64,000 nt of DNA from NCBI RefSeq assembly GCF_017776525.1, contig NZ_JACVEW010000005.1, positions 105,322 through 169,321 on the forward strand. Direction: 5' to 3'. The DNA comes from Marinobacterium alkalitolerans (GTDB lineage Bacteria; Pseudomonadota; Gammaproteobacteria; Pseudomonadales; Balneatricaceae). Shown here piece by piece: positions 1 through 13,312 of the stretch (position 1 is its first letter; each line of letters begins with the position of its first letter). The notes below the pieces were generated by a model. That model made no database searches. It was not told where the DNA came from and saw only the letters and a list, made by a program, of their open reading frames with translations. The translations under genes were made by a program, and so were the position numbers.

Positions 1-1
1 C

Positions 2-928
2 CTGCGCGATATTCTGGATGCACTGGCGCAGGGCTCTCGTAACATGGCGACAACCGCGATGCTGCTTGTGGCCGTTGGCCTGGTCGTCAACGTTGTCGCC
101 ATGACCGGCATCGGCAACACCTTCTCGTTGATGGTGACCGACTGGGCCGGCGGCAGTCTGCTGATCACACTGGTGCTGGTGGCACTGGCATCACTGGTGC
201 TGGGCATGGGGCTTCCGGTCACGGCGGCCTACATTGTACTGGCAACCCTGTCGGCACCGGCGCTGTACAGCCTGATGGCAGAACGCGAACTGTTGGAGCT
301 GATGATCAACGGCAACCTGCCCGAGGCGGCACGTGCCATCTTCATGCTGGTCGATCCCAACAGCCTGACGGCACTGGCTGCGCCCATGAGTGAGGCACAG
401 GCCACGGGACTGCTGGAACAGGTGCCGCCCGATTTCAAGGGGCAGCTGCTGGATCAGGCCATTGATGCCGAGAAGCTGGGCATGATCCTGCTGGCGGCAC
501 ACATGATTATCTTCTGGCTGTCGCAGGACTCCAATGTGACACCGCCGGTCTGTCTGACCGCCTTTGCGGCGGCAGCCATTGCGCGCACGCCTCCAATGAA
601 GACCGGTTTCACTGCCTGGAAAATTGCCAAGGGGCTGTATATCGTACCGCTGCTGTTTGCCTACACCGGCTTTATTGGTGGCAGTGTTGAAGAGGTTCTG
701 ACGATTTTCCTGTTCGGTGTCCTGGGTCTCTATGCCTTTGTCGGCTTTATGGAAGGGTATTTGGAAGGGCCGCTGAATCCGGTATTCAGGGTGATCAGTG
801 GTGCCTGCGCCGTCGGTCTGCTCTGGCCGCATGGGCAACTGGCATATGATCTGATTGCCGCAGCGGCGTTCGTGGGCCTGTTCATCTACAGCCGCTCGCT
901 GGCTCCGGCGGTAGAGGTGAAGGGATAA
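2..928 (+). CDS. TRAP transporter fused permease, C-terminal part (5' truncated by window)
   Basis: The reading frame is open from base 2 with no start, so this is the C-terminal ~308 residues of a longer protein. It is very hydrophobic, with at least six membrane segments. It carries the LGMGLPVTAAYIVLA-type signature typical of the large subunit of TRAP transporters, in the fused 4TM/12TM permease family. These inner-membrane proteins take up organic acids with a periplasmic binding protein. The gene ends 4 bases before lhgO and is probably cotranscribed with it, which hints at a dicarboxylate or hydroxy acid substrate; that is inference. Its binding protein would lie upstream of the window. 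An ATG at 44 is internal, not the start. Confidence 0.85.
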   Translation: MRDILDALAQGSRNMATTAMLLVAVGLVVNVVAMTGIGNTFSLMVTDWAGGSLLITLVLVALASLVLGMGLPVTAAYIVLATLSAPALYSLMAERELLELMINGNLPEAARAIFMLVDPNSLTALAAPMSEAQATGLLEQVPPDFKGQLLDQAIDAEKLGMILLAAHMIIFWLSQDSNVTPPVCLTAFAAAAIARTPPMKTGFTAWKIAKGLYIVPLLFAYTGFIGGSVEEVLTIFLFGVLGLYAFVGFMEGYLEGPLNPVFRVISGACAVGLLWPHGQLAYDLIAAAAFVGLFIYSRSLAPAVEVKG

Positions 929-932
929 CACC

Positions 933-2141
933 ATGCAAAACCAGTATGACTATATTGTGGTGGGCGGCGGCATCCTCGGGTTGTCGACGGCCCGCCAGTT
1001 GCAGCAGCGTTTTCCCGGCAAACGGGTGCTGGTGCTTGAAAAGGAGCCAGCGCCGGCCCGCCATCAGACTGGACACAACTCCGGCGTCATTCACGCCGGC
1101 GTATATTACAAGCCGGGCAGCCTGAAGGCGCGCTTTTGCAAGGCGGGGAATGCAGCCACCAAGGCTTTTTGCCGTGAACATGACATTCCCTTTGATGAAT
1201 GTGGCAAGCTGCTGGTCGCCACCAATGAAGTGGAGCTTGAGCGGATGCAGGGGCTGATCGGCCGCTGTGCTGAAAACGAGCTGTCTATTGAAGTGCTGGA
1301 TGCCGACCAGTTAAAGGCACGGGAGCCCAACATCACCGGCGTTGGGGGCATTTTCGTGCCCTCGACCGGTATTGTCAGCTATACCCGCATCTGCGAAAAG
1401 ATGGCTGAGCTGGTCGAGGCTGAAGGCGGCGATGTGCGTTTTGGCACCGAGGTGCGAGCCATCAATGAACAGCCTGATCAGATCAGGGTAGACACCTCAC
1501 AAGGTGAGTTTACGGGTGGTTTTATGGTGGCCTGTGCGGGCCTGATGTCGGATCGAATTGTCCGCATGCTGGGGCAAACACCGGCCTTCAAGATCATCCC
1601 TTTTCGGGGAGAGTACTTCCTGCTGCCGCCACAGCACAACGGGATTGTTAACCACCTGATCTACCCGATTCCCGACCCCGACCTGCCGTTTCTGGGCGTG
1701 CATCTGACACGGATGATCGATGGAACAGTGACGGTGGGGCCCAACGCGGTATTGGCGTTCAAGCGAGAGGGCTACCGCAAGACCGATATCAGCCTTAAGG
1801 ACACGGCCGAGATGCTGATGTATCCCGGTTTGTTGAAAATGCTGGCACGCAACCTCAGGCCGGGCCTGATGGAGATGAAAAACAGCCTGTTCAGGCGGGG
1901 ATATCTGGAGCAGGTGCGCAAGTACTGCCCTCAACTGACACTGGATGACCTCAGTCCCTATCCGGCCGGTGTGCGTGCTCAGGCCGTTGCGCCCGATGGC
2001 TCACTGGTGGATGATTTCCTGTTCGTACAATCGAGCCGGAGCCTGGTGGTATGTAACGCGCCATCACCGGCGGCGACATCTGCCATTCCCATCGGTGAGC
2101 ACATTGTTGACCGTGTCAGCGAGCAGCCGGGGGCGGTTTGA
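933..2141 (+). CDS. lhgO: L-2-hydroxyglutarate oxidase/dehydrogenase
   Basis: 402 residues, the usual length for LhgO (YgaF). The N-terminus has the FAD-binding GGGILGLSTA motif at about residues 11-20. The family block HNSGVIHAGVYY follows at about 50, and KARFCKAGN just after it. The enzyme oxidises L-2-hydroxyglutarate to 2-oxoglutarate and passes electrons to the membrane quinone pool. The start ATG at 933 has AAGGG about 8 bases upstream and sits 4 bases after the TRAP permease stop, so the two genes form an operon. That pairing suggests the transporter imports a C4/C5 hydroxy- or keto-acid. A GGGCGG/CCGCCC dyad overlaps the stop codon. Confidence 0.9.
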   Translation: MQNQYDYIVVGGGILGLSTARQLQQRFPGKRVLVLEKEPAPARHQTGHNSGVIHAGVYYKPGSLKARFCKAGNAATKAFCREHDIPFDECGKLLVATNEVELERMQGLIGRCAENELSIEVLDADQLKAREPNITGVGGIFVPSTGIVSYTRICEKMAELVEAEGGDVRFGTEVRAINEQPDQIRVDTSQGEFTGGFMVACAGLMSDRIVRMLGQTPAFKIIPFRGEYFLLPPQHNGIVNHLIYPIPDPDLPFLGVHLTRMIDGTVTVGPNAVLAFKREGYRKTDISLKDTAEMLMYPGLLKMLARNLRPGLMEMKNSLFRRGYLEQVRKYCPQLTLDDLSPYPAGVRAQAVAPDGSLVDDFLFVQSSRSLVVCNAPSPAATSAIPIGEHIVDRVSEQPGAV

Positions 2142-2148
2142 TCCGCCC
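2131..2148. terminator. weak hairpin at lhgO 3' end
   Basis: GGGCGG and CCGCCC form a 6-bp stem around TTTGAT, overlapping the lhgO stop. There is no T-run, so its role as a terminator is uncertain. Confidence 0.3.
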
Positions 2149-2269
2149 TCGGCATGATGCTGGTCAAAGTGTGAACGGATGCTGACAGTGGACACTGATC
2201 TTTGCTTGAGTCCCGAACGGTAATTCGGTAGTTTGGCTTCATAATAATAGTCCTTGTGGAGCCTTCCAT

Positions 2270-5200
2270 TTGCTTTTCTCCGCACTCAGTCGAGCAGTCA
2301 GGCTGATCTACCCGCTTATTTGCGCGGTCTTCATACTGTCGTCCCAGGCAGTTGCCGAGACACAGCTGTCCGACGGCCCCGACTTCAAGGCGGTCTTCAC
2401 GGAAGCCAACCTCCCCATGCTGCTGATCGAGCCCGAGAGCGGCCGGATCGTTGCCTCCAACGCAGCCTCAGCCGCTTTCTATGGCTATTCGAAGCAACAG
2501 CTCGAGTCCATGAGTATTCAGGACATCAACACGTTCACGCCGGAGCAAGTCAAGGCCGAGCGTGCACTGGCTGAATCGGAAGGGCGTAACTACTTCATTT
2601 TCCGGCACCGTCTGGCCGATGGTGAGGTCAGGACCGTAGAAGTCTATTCAAGGCCTTACACCTTTGACGGGCGCTCGCTCCTGTACTCCATCATCAACGA
2701 CATCACGCCCGGACGCCACCAGGCGGCCGACCTCTGGCACTACCAGGAGCGGCTCGAGCAGATGGTGGATGCCCAGGTGGGGCAAATCGAACAAAACCGC
2801 AAGCACCAGCTCCTGTTGCTGCTGGCAGGCTTGCTGGTGCAGGCGCTGGTGATCGTGCTGCTGATACGCAATATCAGACACCGAAAAGAGCTCGAAAAGC
2901 AGCGTGCCGCGGCCAACCGGGCACTGGAAGAAAGCCGCTACCAGCTTGAAGAGGCGCAGCGCATTGCCAAGGTTGGCAGCTGGGTGCTCGATCACGAAAA
3001 GGGTGAAATGGTCTGCTCCAGTCAGATGCGGCATATTCTGGAGATTGACGAAAATGAAGACCCTGCCGTGGTCTATCGCCGCGCCTGGGAGCGCGTGCAC
3101 CCCGATGACCTGGAGCGTTTGAAGGATACCTACAGCAACGCGCTTGAGAGTGCCTCTCCCTATGATATTGAGCACCGTCTGCTGATGCCGGATGGTCGCG
3201 TCAAGTTCATCCATGTGCGGGCGGAAAACCGAGTGGTCGACAGTTCCGGCCGACCCATGACGCTTGGCACCGTACAGGATATTACTCGTCAGCATGTGGT
3301 GCAGGATGCCTTGACGGCTCTGGCAACCGATTATGCTTCACTGGCAGGCATCGACTTTTACCGTGCAGTATGCCGGCATTTAGCAGATGCACTCGGTCTT
3401 GACTACGTATTTGTCGGGGCCCTGTCTCCGAACCATGAGTCGGTTGATGTGATTGCCGGAGCGGCTCTGCAAGGAGATATTACTCCTTTCCGCTATGGCT
3501 TGAAGGGGACTCCCTGCAATGATGTTATGGAGTGCTCCATGGAGGTTCACGCCCACAGTATACAGGCGATGTTTCCTGAGGATGAGCTGCTGCAGGAGAT
3601 GGGAATTGAGTCCTACGTGGGCAGTTCGCTGCTGGACAAGCAGCAACAGCCGATGGGCATTCTGGTTGGTTTGGGATGCCGCCCCTTGAGGGAAGAAGCG
3701 CTGGCTGAAGAGCTGTTTCGTGTCTTCGTGGGTCGAGTGGACGCTGAAATGCAGCGCAGCCAGGCCGAGCATAAGGTTGAGCAGCTGGATGCCTATCGCG
3801 AGATTGTGCTGAAGTTTTCCAACCGTTTTATCAACCTGAGCCTGCCGGAAGTGGATGATGCGATCCAGCAGGCGCTGCATGAGATTGGCGCCTTTATCGG
3901 TGCCGATAGCTGTTACCTGTTTGAATACGACTTCGACGACCAGCAGTTCTCCATGACCCATGAATGGTGTGTGGACGGGCTTGAAGGCTGGAAGGACCGC
4001 CTGCAGGGTATTCCGCTGGCCAATATGCCGAGCTGGACGCAACGGCACTCTCAGGGTGAGGCGATTGTGGTGCCGGATGTTGGCGAACTGGAAGAGCGCT
4101 TCGTCGCCGATATCATTCGCGAGCGTGGCCTCAAGAGCTTTATTGATCAGCCATTGATGAGTGAGAGTGGCTGCATTGGATTCGTGGGTGTTTCCAGTCG
4201 GGAAAAACAGATTTTTGATGATCAGACCGTCGCGTTGCTGGAGTTGCTGGCAGGCCTGCTCACCAACATTCGCAAGCGACAGGAGACAGAAGGCCAGCTG
4301 CAGTTGTCCGCAAGCGTGTTCGACAACGCGGATGAAAGCATCATGATCACCGACCCGGATGGCAAGATCCTCTCGGTCAATCAGGCGTTTGTGCGTACAA
4401 CGGGCTATTCCGCGGAAGAAGCCAAGGGGCAGGACCCGGTATTCATGAATGTACATGAGGCTGACCCTGATTATCGTGATCGGGTCTGGGAGCGCCTGAA
4501 GCGCTTTGGCTACTGGAAAGGGGAAGTGTGGAATCGCCATCGGGAAGGTGAGCGCTACGCGGTGCTGCAGAAGATCAACGCCTTCTTTGACCAGACAGGG
4601 GCATTGAAAGGCTATGTCTCACTGATGTCCGACATCACCACCCTCAAGCATCAGCAGCACCAGCTTGAACGCATTGCGCACTTTGACGCACTGACCGGAC
4701 TGCCCAACCGTACCCTGCTGGCGGACCGGATGCAGCAGGCCATCGCACTGGCCAATCGCACGCATTCCAGCGTTGCCATCCTGTTCATCGATCTGGATGG
4801 ATTCAAGCTGATCAACGACACCCACAGCCATGCCGTGGGTGATCAGCTGCTGATTCAGGTGGCGCAGCGCATGAAAGAGGTGATGCGTCAGGAAGATACT
4901 CTGGCTCGGCTGGGCGGGGATGAATTTGTCGCTGTGCTGATGAACCTGGAACAGACGGAAGACAGTATTCCGGTGATCCGCCGCTTGCTTGATTCGGTGT
5001 CTGACCCCTTCCGAGTGAAGGGGCTGGGCCTTCGCGTGTCTGCCAGTATCGGGGTTGCCTTCTACCCGCAGCAGGAGAACCTGGATGCCGACCAGCTGTT
5101 GCGACAGGCTGACCAGGCGATGTATCAGGCCAAGCAGGCCGGCAAGAACCGCTATCAGTTCTTCGATGTTGAACGTGATCGGGCCCTTCGGACTCAGCAC

Positions 5201-5998
5201 GACAGCCTCGAAAGTATCCGGCTGGCGATGAGCAACCGTGAGCTGGTGCTGCATTTCCAGCCCAAGGTGAATATGCGCACCGGTGATGTGATTGGCTGTG
5301 AAGCTCTGATTCGCTGGCAGCATCCGGAGCGTGGCCTCTTGCCGCCTGCCGCCTTCCTGCCGGTTATTGAAAACCATCCGATCGCGATCGAGGTCGGTGA
5401 GTGGGTGCTGGAAACCGCGCTGGACCAGGTGCTTGCATGGCGACAGGAAGGGCTGGAGATTCCGGTCAGTGTCAACATCGACGCCATTCATCTTCAGCAC
5501 AGCGAGTTTATCCCCTCCATCAAGAAGATGCTGGATCGACGACCGGGTATCCGCCGAGGTGACCTGGAGCTGGAAATACTGGAAACCACGGCGCTTGAAG
5601 ACGTGGAGCAGGTATCAGCCATCATTGATGAGTGCAGCAGTTTGGGAGTCGGTTTTGCACTGGATGATTTTGGCACAGGCTACTCGTCACTGACCTATTT
5701 GAAGCGACTGCCGGCCCAGATGCTGAAGATCGACCGCAGCTTTGTGCGTGACATGCTGGTAGACCCGGATGACCTGGCCATTCTCAAGGGGGTGATCCAG
5801 CTGGCGGGTGCGTTCCGACGTGAGGTGATTGCTGAAGGGGTCGAGACGGAAGAGCACGGCCGTGAGCTGCTGTCGCTCGGGTGTGATCTCGGTCAGGGGT
5901 ACGCCATTGCGCGTCCCATGCCGGCCGATGACATGCCGGCATGGTATTGGCGGTGGCAGCAGCACTATATGGCAGCTGCGGAACCTCTGGACAGCTGA
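2270..5998 (+). CDS. PAS/GAF sensor diguanylate cyclase-phosphodiesterase (GGDEF-EAL)
   Basis: 1242 residues starting at a TTG with GTGGAG about 9 bases upstream; the first residues form a signal-like hydrophobic segment ending near AVAET. Order: PAS (~38-150), membrane helix (~181-200), PAS_3 type (~232-345), two GAF-like regions (~352-500 and 510-665), PAS (~680-800), GGDEF, EAL. GGDEF is intact at 882-886, preceded by an RQED I-site at the standard five-residue distance. EAL is intact at 1011-1013, and the later catalytic blocks DDFGTGYSSL, KIDRSFV and AEGVETEE are present. Both c-di-GMP synthesis and hydrolysis are therefore possible. The gene stands alone; its stop abuts the stop of the convergent dehydrogenase gene (TGATCA). 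Confidence 0.92.
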   Translation: MLFSALSRAVRLIYPLICAVFILSSQAVAETQLSDGPDFKAVFTEANLPMLLIEPESGRIVASNAASAAFYGYSKQQLESMSIQDINTFTPEQVKAERALAESEGRNYFIFRHRLADGEVRTVEVYSRPYTFDGRSLLYSIINDITPGRHQAADLWHYQERLEQMVDAQVGQIEQNRKHQLLLLLAGLLVQALVIVLLIRNIRHRKELEKQRAAANRALEESRYQLEEAQRIAKVGSWVLDHEKGEMVCSSQMRHILEIDENEDPAVVYRRAWERVHPDDLERLKDTYSNALESASPYDIEHRLLMPDGRVKFIHVRAENRVVDSSGRPMTLGTVQDITRQHVVQDALTALATDYASLAGIDFYRAVCRHLADALGLDYVFVGALSPNHESVDVIAGAALQGDITPFRYGLKGTPCNDVMECSMEVHAHSIQAMFPEDELLQEMGIESYVGSSLLDKQQQPMGILVGLGCRPLREEALAEELFRVFVGRVDAEMQRSQAEHKVEQLDAYREIVLKFSNRFINLSLPEVDDAIQQALHEIGAFIGADSCYLFEYDFDDQQFSMTHEWCVDGLEGWKDRLQGIPLANMPSWTQRHSQGEAIVVPDVGELEERFVADIIRERGLKSFIDQPLMSESGCIGFVGVSSREKQIFDDQTVALLELLAGLLTNIRKRQETEGQLQLSASVFDNADESIMITDPDGKILSVNQAFVRTTGYSAEEAKGQDPVFMNVHEADPDYRDRVWERLKRFGYWKGEVWNRHREGERYAVLQKINAFFDQTGALKGYVSLMSDITTLKHQQHQLERIAHFDALTGLPNRTLLADRMQQAIALANRTHSSVAILFIDLDGFKLINDTHSHAVGDQLLIQVAQRMKEVMRQEDTLARLGGDEFVAVLMNLEQTEDSIPVIRRLLDSVSDPFRVKGLGLRVSASIGVAFYPQQENLDADQLLRQADQAMYQAKQAGKNRYQFFDVERDRALRTQHDSLESIRLAMSNRELVLHFQPKVNMRTGDVIGCEALIRWQHPERGLLPPAAFLPVIENHPIAIEVGEWVLETALDQVLAWRQEGLEIPVSVNIDAIHLQHSEFIPSIKKMLDRRPGIRRGDLELEILETTALEDVEQVSAIIDECSSLGVGFALDDFGTGYSSLTYLKRLPAQMLKIDRSFVRDMLVDPDDLAILKGVIQLAGAFRREVIAEGVETEEHGRELLSLGCDLGQGYAIARPMPADDMPAWYWRWQQHYMAAAEPLDS

Positions 5999-6952
5999 TC
6001 AGGCGTTTACCTGACGCACGGGCTGTCCCTGCTTGAACTGTTCGATGTTCTCACGGGTCTGACGAATGATCGTTTCCCGGGCCTGAACGCTGCCCCAGGC
6101 GGAATGCGGGGTCACGATCAGGTTGGGGATGCTGTCATCCAGCAGGATATTGCCGTTACGGGGTGGCTCTTCACTGAGCACATCGGTCGCGGCACCGCCC
6201 AGATGCCCATCACACAGCGCAGCCTTGAGAGCGGCTTCATCCACAATCCCACCGCGCGCGGCATTGATCAGGAAGCTTCCCGGCTTCATTGTCGCCAGCG
6301 CTGCGGCATCAATCAGGTTTCGGGTCTGGTCGGTGAGCGGGCAGTGCAGCGTCAGCACATCAGCACGTTTCAGCACTTCATCAAATGCCACGCGATCATC
6401 GGGTACAGTCTCACTGCCGGGGCGGGCCGAGATCAGCACCTGCATGCCAAAGCAGGCTGCCAGCCTTGCGACTTCCTGACCCAGAGCGCCATAGCCCACC
6501 AGGCCCAGCGTACGCCCGCTCAGTTCCAGAATCGGATAATCCAGCAGACAGAACTGCGTCGAGCGGTTCCAGTCCCCCTGTCTGACGGCCCTGTCATACG
6601 CAAGCAGTTGCGTGTGGAGCGCGAGCATCAGCCCCAGTACATGCTGGGCGACCGAGTGCACGCCATACCCCTGAGAATTACAGACCGGGATGCTTCGTGC
6701 GCGGGCGGCTTCCAGATCAACGTTGTTCACGCCAGTGGCGACAACACAGATCAATTTGAGCTGATCGGCAGCACGGATATGTTCGGCACTGAGCACCACC
6801 TTGTTGGTGATAACGATGTCATAGCCCTGAATACGTTCCGCGACCTCATCGGCAGAGGTTGCGCTGTAGCACTGCAGCGCATCAACCGAGTTGGCCAGTG
6901 GCGACAGGTCCAGATCATCGAGGCTTTGGGTGTCCAGAAAAACGGCTTTCAT
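5999..6952 (-). CDS. D-isomer-specific 2-hydroxyacid dehydrogenase (hydroxypyruvate/glycerate type)
   Basis: About 317 residues. It has the NAD-binding motif GLVGYGALGQEVA, the substrate/NAD block ATGVNNVDLEAAR, the INAARGGIVDEAAL signature and a late TPHSAWGS containing the catalytic His. It belongs to the 2-hydroxyacid dehydrogenase family, closest in feel to hydroxypyruvate reductase/glycerate dehydrogenase (HprA). It interconverts a 2-ketoacid and a D-2-hydroxyacid. I chose the second Met (MKAVFLD) because AGAGGA lies 6 bases upstream; a start 15 bases earlier (6967) would overlap the upstream MaoC stop by ATGA and remains possible. It follows the MaoC gene in the same direction. Confidence 0.88.
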   Translation of the reverse strand: MKAVFLDTQSLDDLDLSPLANSVDALQCYSATSADEVAERIQGYDIVITNKVVLSAEHIRAADQLKLICVVATGVNNVDLEAARARSIPVCNSQGYGVHSVAQHVLGLMLALHTQLLAYDRAVRQGDWNRSTQFCLLDYPILELSGRTLGLVGYGALGQEVARLAACFGMQVLISARPGSETVPDDRVAFDEVLKRADVLTLHCPLTDQTRNLIDAAALATMKPGSFLINAARGGIVDEAALKAALCDGHLGGAATDVLSEEPPRNGNILLDDSIPNLIVTPHSAWGSVQARETIIRQTRENIEQFKQGQPVRQVNA

Positions 6953-6963
6953 AACCTGTCCTC

Positions 6964-7434
6964 TCATTCAGCCTGAGCCGGGCGGCGAAACGCGACTACT
7001 TTTGCGTGCATGATCTGAACAGCCTCATCGTGCTGGTTCAGGGTGCGGTTTTCAAGCAGGACGATGCCACGATCCGGCTTCGATCGAGACGGAATGATGT
7101 CCTGAATCTCCATGACGACATGCAACTCGTCTCCCGGTCGAGTGGGCGCGGGCCACTGCAGCTCAACACCTGCACCGATCATGCCGCCGGCAAAGGGAAT
7201 GCCGCTGGTGACCATCAAGCGCATGCTCAGGGACGCCGTGTGCCAGCCACTGGCGGCCAGGCCGCCGAACAGACTGTCTTCCGCTGCAGCCTCGTCCAGG
7301 TGGAAGGGCTGAGGGTCGTACTGCCGGGCAAATGTCTTGATCGTCTCGGCGGTGACCTGCACCTTGTCGGTCGTAAAGCGCATGCCCGGCTTCAGATCGT
7401 CCAGATACAACCTGGGCTGTGTGTCAGCGTCCAT
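6964..7434 (-). CDS. MaoC-like hotdog dehydratase
   Basis: 156 residues with the single-hotdog MaoC pattern. An N-terminal strand region is followed by FARQYDPQPFHLDEAAAEDSLFGG, which holds the hydratase Asp/His pair, and then by GLAASGWHTASLSMRL. Members hydrate enoyl-CoA-like thioesters or act on related substrates; the natural substrate here is unknown. The stop lies 11 bases before the preferred start of the downstream 2-hydroxyacid dehydrogenase, so the two are probably one transcript. The name 'acyl dehydratase' is a family call only. Confidence 0.82.
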   Translation of the reverse strand: MDADTQPRLYLDDLKPGMRFTTDKVQVTAETIKTFARQYDPQPFHLDEAAAEDSLFGGLAASGWHTASLSMRLMVTSGIPFAGGMIGAGVELQWPAPTRPGDELHVVMEIQDIIPSRSKPDRGIVLLENRTLNQHDEAVQIMHAKVVAFRRPAQAE

Positions 7435-7495
7435 TAAATAAGCCTCTTGTCATGATCAAAGCCATCCATCTTAACCTGCGGTTGTGCCGGGTCAA

Positions 7496-10710
<3,215 letters not shown>

Positions 10711-10714
<4 letters not shown>

Positions 10715-11754
10715 TGTGCGGTCTCCTCGGTCGGCTCCAGTTCAGCAGCACCACTCAGCGTCAGGGGGCGGGAGACAATGCGTTCACCGGCCTTGAGTCC
10801 GGCCAGTACTTCAACCTGATCACCGTTTCGCACGCCCAAACGCACCTGGCGCAAGCGCGGATGATCATCCGTGTCGAGCACGAAAACGGCACGCAGCTCA
10901 CTTCGGTGCAGCACCGCTTCAGCCGGGATCCAGATCGCATCATGATGTCCTACGGGCACGCTGACCTTTACCAGCATGCCGGGATAAAGCTGCCCGTCAG
11001 GCTCGGTCAGCGGCATGCGCAGGCGAAAGGTATGCGTGGCGGGATCGGCGTAGGGGTAAAAGGTCATATCGCCGGTTTCAAGCTCGCTGCCGTTGGGCAG
11101 CGTCACACGGGCACGGCGCTGCTCGCGGGCGAGGCCGGCATACTGCTGGGGCAGGTCGACCACGACGCGCAGGTGTTCCAGTGACAAGCCGGTCAGTAAG
11201 GGCTGGCCGGGGTTAACGCTTTCGCCCAGCTCGACATGGCGCTCCACCAGAATACCGCCATAGGGTGCCGTGATGCGGGTGTAGTCGAGCTGTTTCCGGG
11301 CTTCAGCAAGCGCCGCTTCGGCTCTTGCCAGACGGGCTTCTGCCGCATTGAGCTGGTTGCGCGCCTGATCCAGCGCCTGATTGGCCACCAGCTTGCGCTC
11401 ATGCAGCGACTGAATGCGACTGAACTGCTGCCGGGCATCCGTGAGTCCGGCCTGTGCCTCACGCAGCCCGGCCTGTGCCTGGCTGAAGCGAGCCTGCTGC
11501 TCACTATCCTCCAGTTGCACGATCAGTGCGCCGGCGGGAACGGAGTCGTCCACATCAAACGGCAGGGCGGTGACGCGTCCGCTGGTCTGGGCCGAGACGG
11601 TGCTTTGTTGAACGGCTTCGATAACGCCATCCAGCAGCAGGTGTTCTTCCAGCGTCTGGCGCTCCACCACCAGATGGGAAGGCGGTGAGGTTTCAGCGGC
11701 AAACGCGCCGGTAGACAGGGCCAATAGCAGAGGCAGGGAACGCAACAGAGTCAT
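10711..11754 (-). CDS. RND efflux periplasmic adaptor (membrane fusion protein)
   Basis: 347 residues with an N-terminal signal peptide (LLRSLPLLLALSTGAFA) and a lipoyl-like half motif around VSAQTSGRVTALPFDVDDSV. A long Ala/Gln-rich coiled coil spans about residues 90-165, followed by the second lipoyl half ITAPYGGILVERHVELGESV and a beta-barrel. This is the HlyD/AcrA-type layout. It bridges the pump to an outer-membrane channel. AAGGAG lies 9 bases upstream of the ATG. It is the first gene of a two-gene unit with the RND permease. Confidence 0.9.
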
Positions 11755-11788
11755 GGTGGGCCGCTCCTTGGGACGCGTGCGTGTCAGA

Positions 11789-11813
11789 ATATTAGTTCAT
11801 GTTCATATAATAT
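11789..11813. promoter_or_regulatory. AT-rich repeat upstream of RND adaptor gene
   Basis: Two tandem copies of GTTCAT (11795-11806) sit between AT-rich flanks ATATTA and ATAATAT, about 35-65 bases upstream of the adaptor start. It looks like an operator or promoter element in otherwise GC-rich DNA. I could not place a convincing -35/-10 pair. The rest of 11755-12017 holds nothing else I can name. Confidence 0.3.
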
Positions 11814-12017
11814 CCGAGTCCGGTCAACCGACGGGCAGGGTTCGGAGCCATGGCTTCAGTATAGTGCCTGGCAGGCGGGTATCCGTTGGCCGGCAAAAAA
11901 GCACGAATTGAGACTGGCGCATGAAACCATTTGCCGTTAGGCTCGATGTATGGTCATGAAGGTCATGGCCAGCGTCGCTCGGACGGTTCCGGGCGCTGAC
12001 GTATTATCGAGGTTTAC

Positions 12018-13247
12018 ATGACAGACACTTCAGGTGTGCGATCCGTACGCCACTTCTCCCGTATCGACCGTCTTCCCCCCTACGTTTTCAACATCACGGC
12101 TGAACTGAAAATGGCCGCGCGCCGACGGGGCGAGGACATTATCGACTTCAGCATGGGCAACCCGGACGGTGCCACGCCGCCACACATTGTCGAAAAGCTC
12201 TGCACCGTTGCGCAGCGCGGCGATACCCACGGCTATTCCACCTCACGTGGCATTCCACGCCTGCGTCGCGCCATCTCGCGCTGGTATGACGAGCGCTACC
12301 AGGTTGATATCGACCCGGAAGACGAAGCCATAGTGACCATCGGCTCCAAGGAAGGGCTGGCGCACCTGATGCTGGCCACGCTGGACCATGGTGATACCGT
12401 GCTGGTACCCAACCCCAGTTACCCGATCCATATCTACGGAGCCGTGATTGCCGGTGCCCAGGTCCGCTCGGTGCCGCTGGTGCCGGGGGTGGACTTCTTT
12501 GTCGAGCTGGAACGCGCCATTCGCGAGTCCATTCCCAAGCCGAAGATGATCATTCTGGGGTTCCCCTCCAACCCCACGGCACAGTGTGTAGAGCTCGACT
12601 TCTTCGAGCGGGTTGTCGCCCTGGCCAAGCAGCATGACATCATCGTGGTGCACGATCTGGCCTATGCCGATATCGTCTACGATGGCTGGACCGCGCCCTC
12701 CATCATGCAGGTTCCCGGTGCCAAGGATGTGGCGGTTGAGTTCTTTACTCTGTCCAAAAGCTACAACATGGCAGGCTGGCGCATCGGCTTCATGGTGGGC
12801 AACAAGGAGCTGGTGCACGCGCTGGCGCGCATCAAGAGCTATCATGACTACGGGACTTTTACGCCGCTCCAGGTGGCGGCAATAGCAGCACTGGAAGGTG
12901 ATCAGCAGTGTGTGCGCGATATCGCTGAGCAGTACCGTCAACGCCGCAACGTGCTGGTAAAAGGGTTGCATGAAGCGGGCTGGATGGTTGATATCCCCAA
13001 GGCGTCCATGTACGTGTGGGCCAAAATTCCGGACGCCTATCGCGACATGGGGTCGCTGGAGTTTTCCAAGAAGCTGCTGGCCGATGCCAAGGTCTGTGTG
13101 TCGCCCGGTATCGGTTTTGGTGATTATGGCGATGATTACGTTCGCTTTGCCTTGATAGAAAACAAGGATCGAATACGTCAGGCCGTGCGGGGCATCAAGT
13201 CGATGTTCCGCCAGGATGGCCTGCTGGATGCCCCGGCACGGCGCTAA
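12018..13247 (+). CDS. alaC: PLP aminotransferase, alanine transaminase AlaC type
   Basis: 409 residues, class I aminotransferase. It shows [15 protein letters not shown] at the N-terminal arm, [30 protein letters not shown] and the PLP-lysine block [15 protein letters not shown], all closely matching the AlaC (YfdZ) subgroup. The enzyme makes alanine from pyruvate with glutamate as donor. A start ATG follows GAGG by 5 bases. The gene stands alone and ends in a strong Rho-independent terminator. Confidence 0.88.
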   Translation: MTDTSGVRSVRHFSRIDRLPPYVFNITAELKMAARRRGEDIIDFSMGNPDGATPPHIVEKLCTVAQRGDTHGYSTSRGIPRLRRAISRWYDERYQVDIDPEDEAIVTIGSKEGLAHLMLATLDHGDTVLVPNPSYPIHIYGAVIAGAQVRSVPLVPGVDFFVELERAIRESIPKPKMIILGFPSNPTAQCVELDFFERVVALAKQHDIIVVHDLAYADIVYDGWTAPSIMQVPGAKDVAVEFFTLSKSYNMAGWRIGFMVGNKELVHALARIKSYHDYGTFTPLQVAAIAALEGDQQCVRDIAEQYRQRRNVLVKGLHEAGWMVDIPKASMYVWAKIPDAYRDMGSLEFSKKLLADAKVCVSPGIGFGDYGDDYVRFALIENKDRIRQAVRGIKSMFRQDGLLDAPARR

Positions 13248-13253
13248 GCCCTG

Positions 13254-13279
13254 AAAACCGCTGCCTGGCAGCGGTTTTT
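13254..13279 (+). terminator. Rho-independent terminator after alaC
   Basis: AAACCGCTGCC pairs with GGCAGCGGTTT in a near-perfect stem with a minimal loop, followed by a T-run. Confidence 0.85.
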
Positions 13280-13312
13280 CATTTGTGCCAGCCGGGCATG
13301 AGGAGTGAAACC

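Noticed and set aside
11880..11940. sigma-54 promoter (TGGC...TTGC) upstream of alaC
   Set aside because: The GG-to-GC spacing is about 15 bases instead of 10, so it does not fit.
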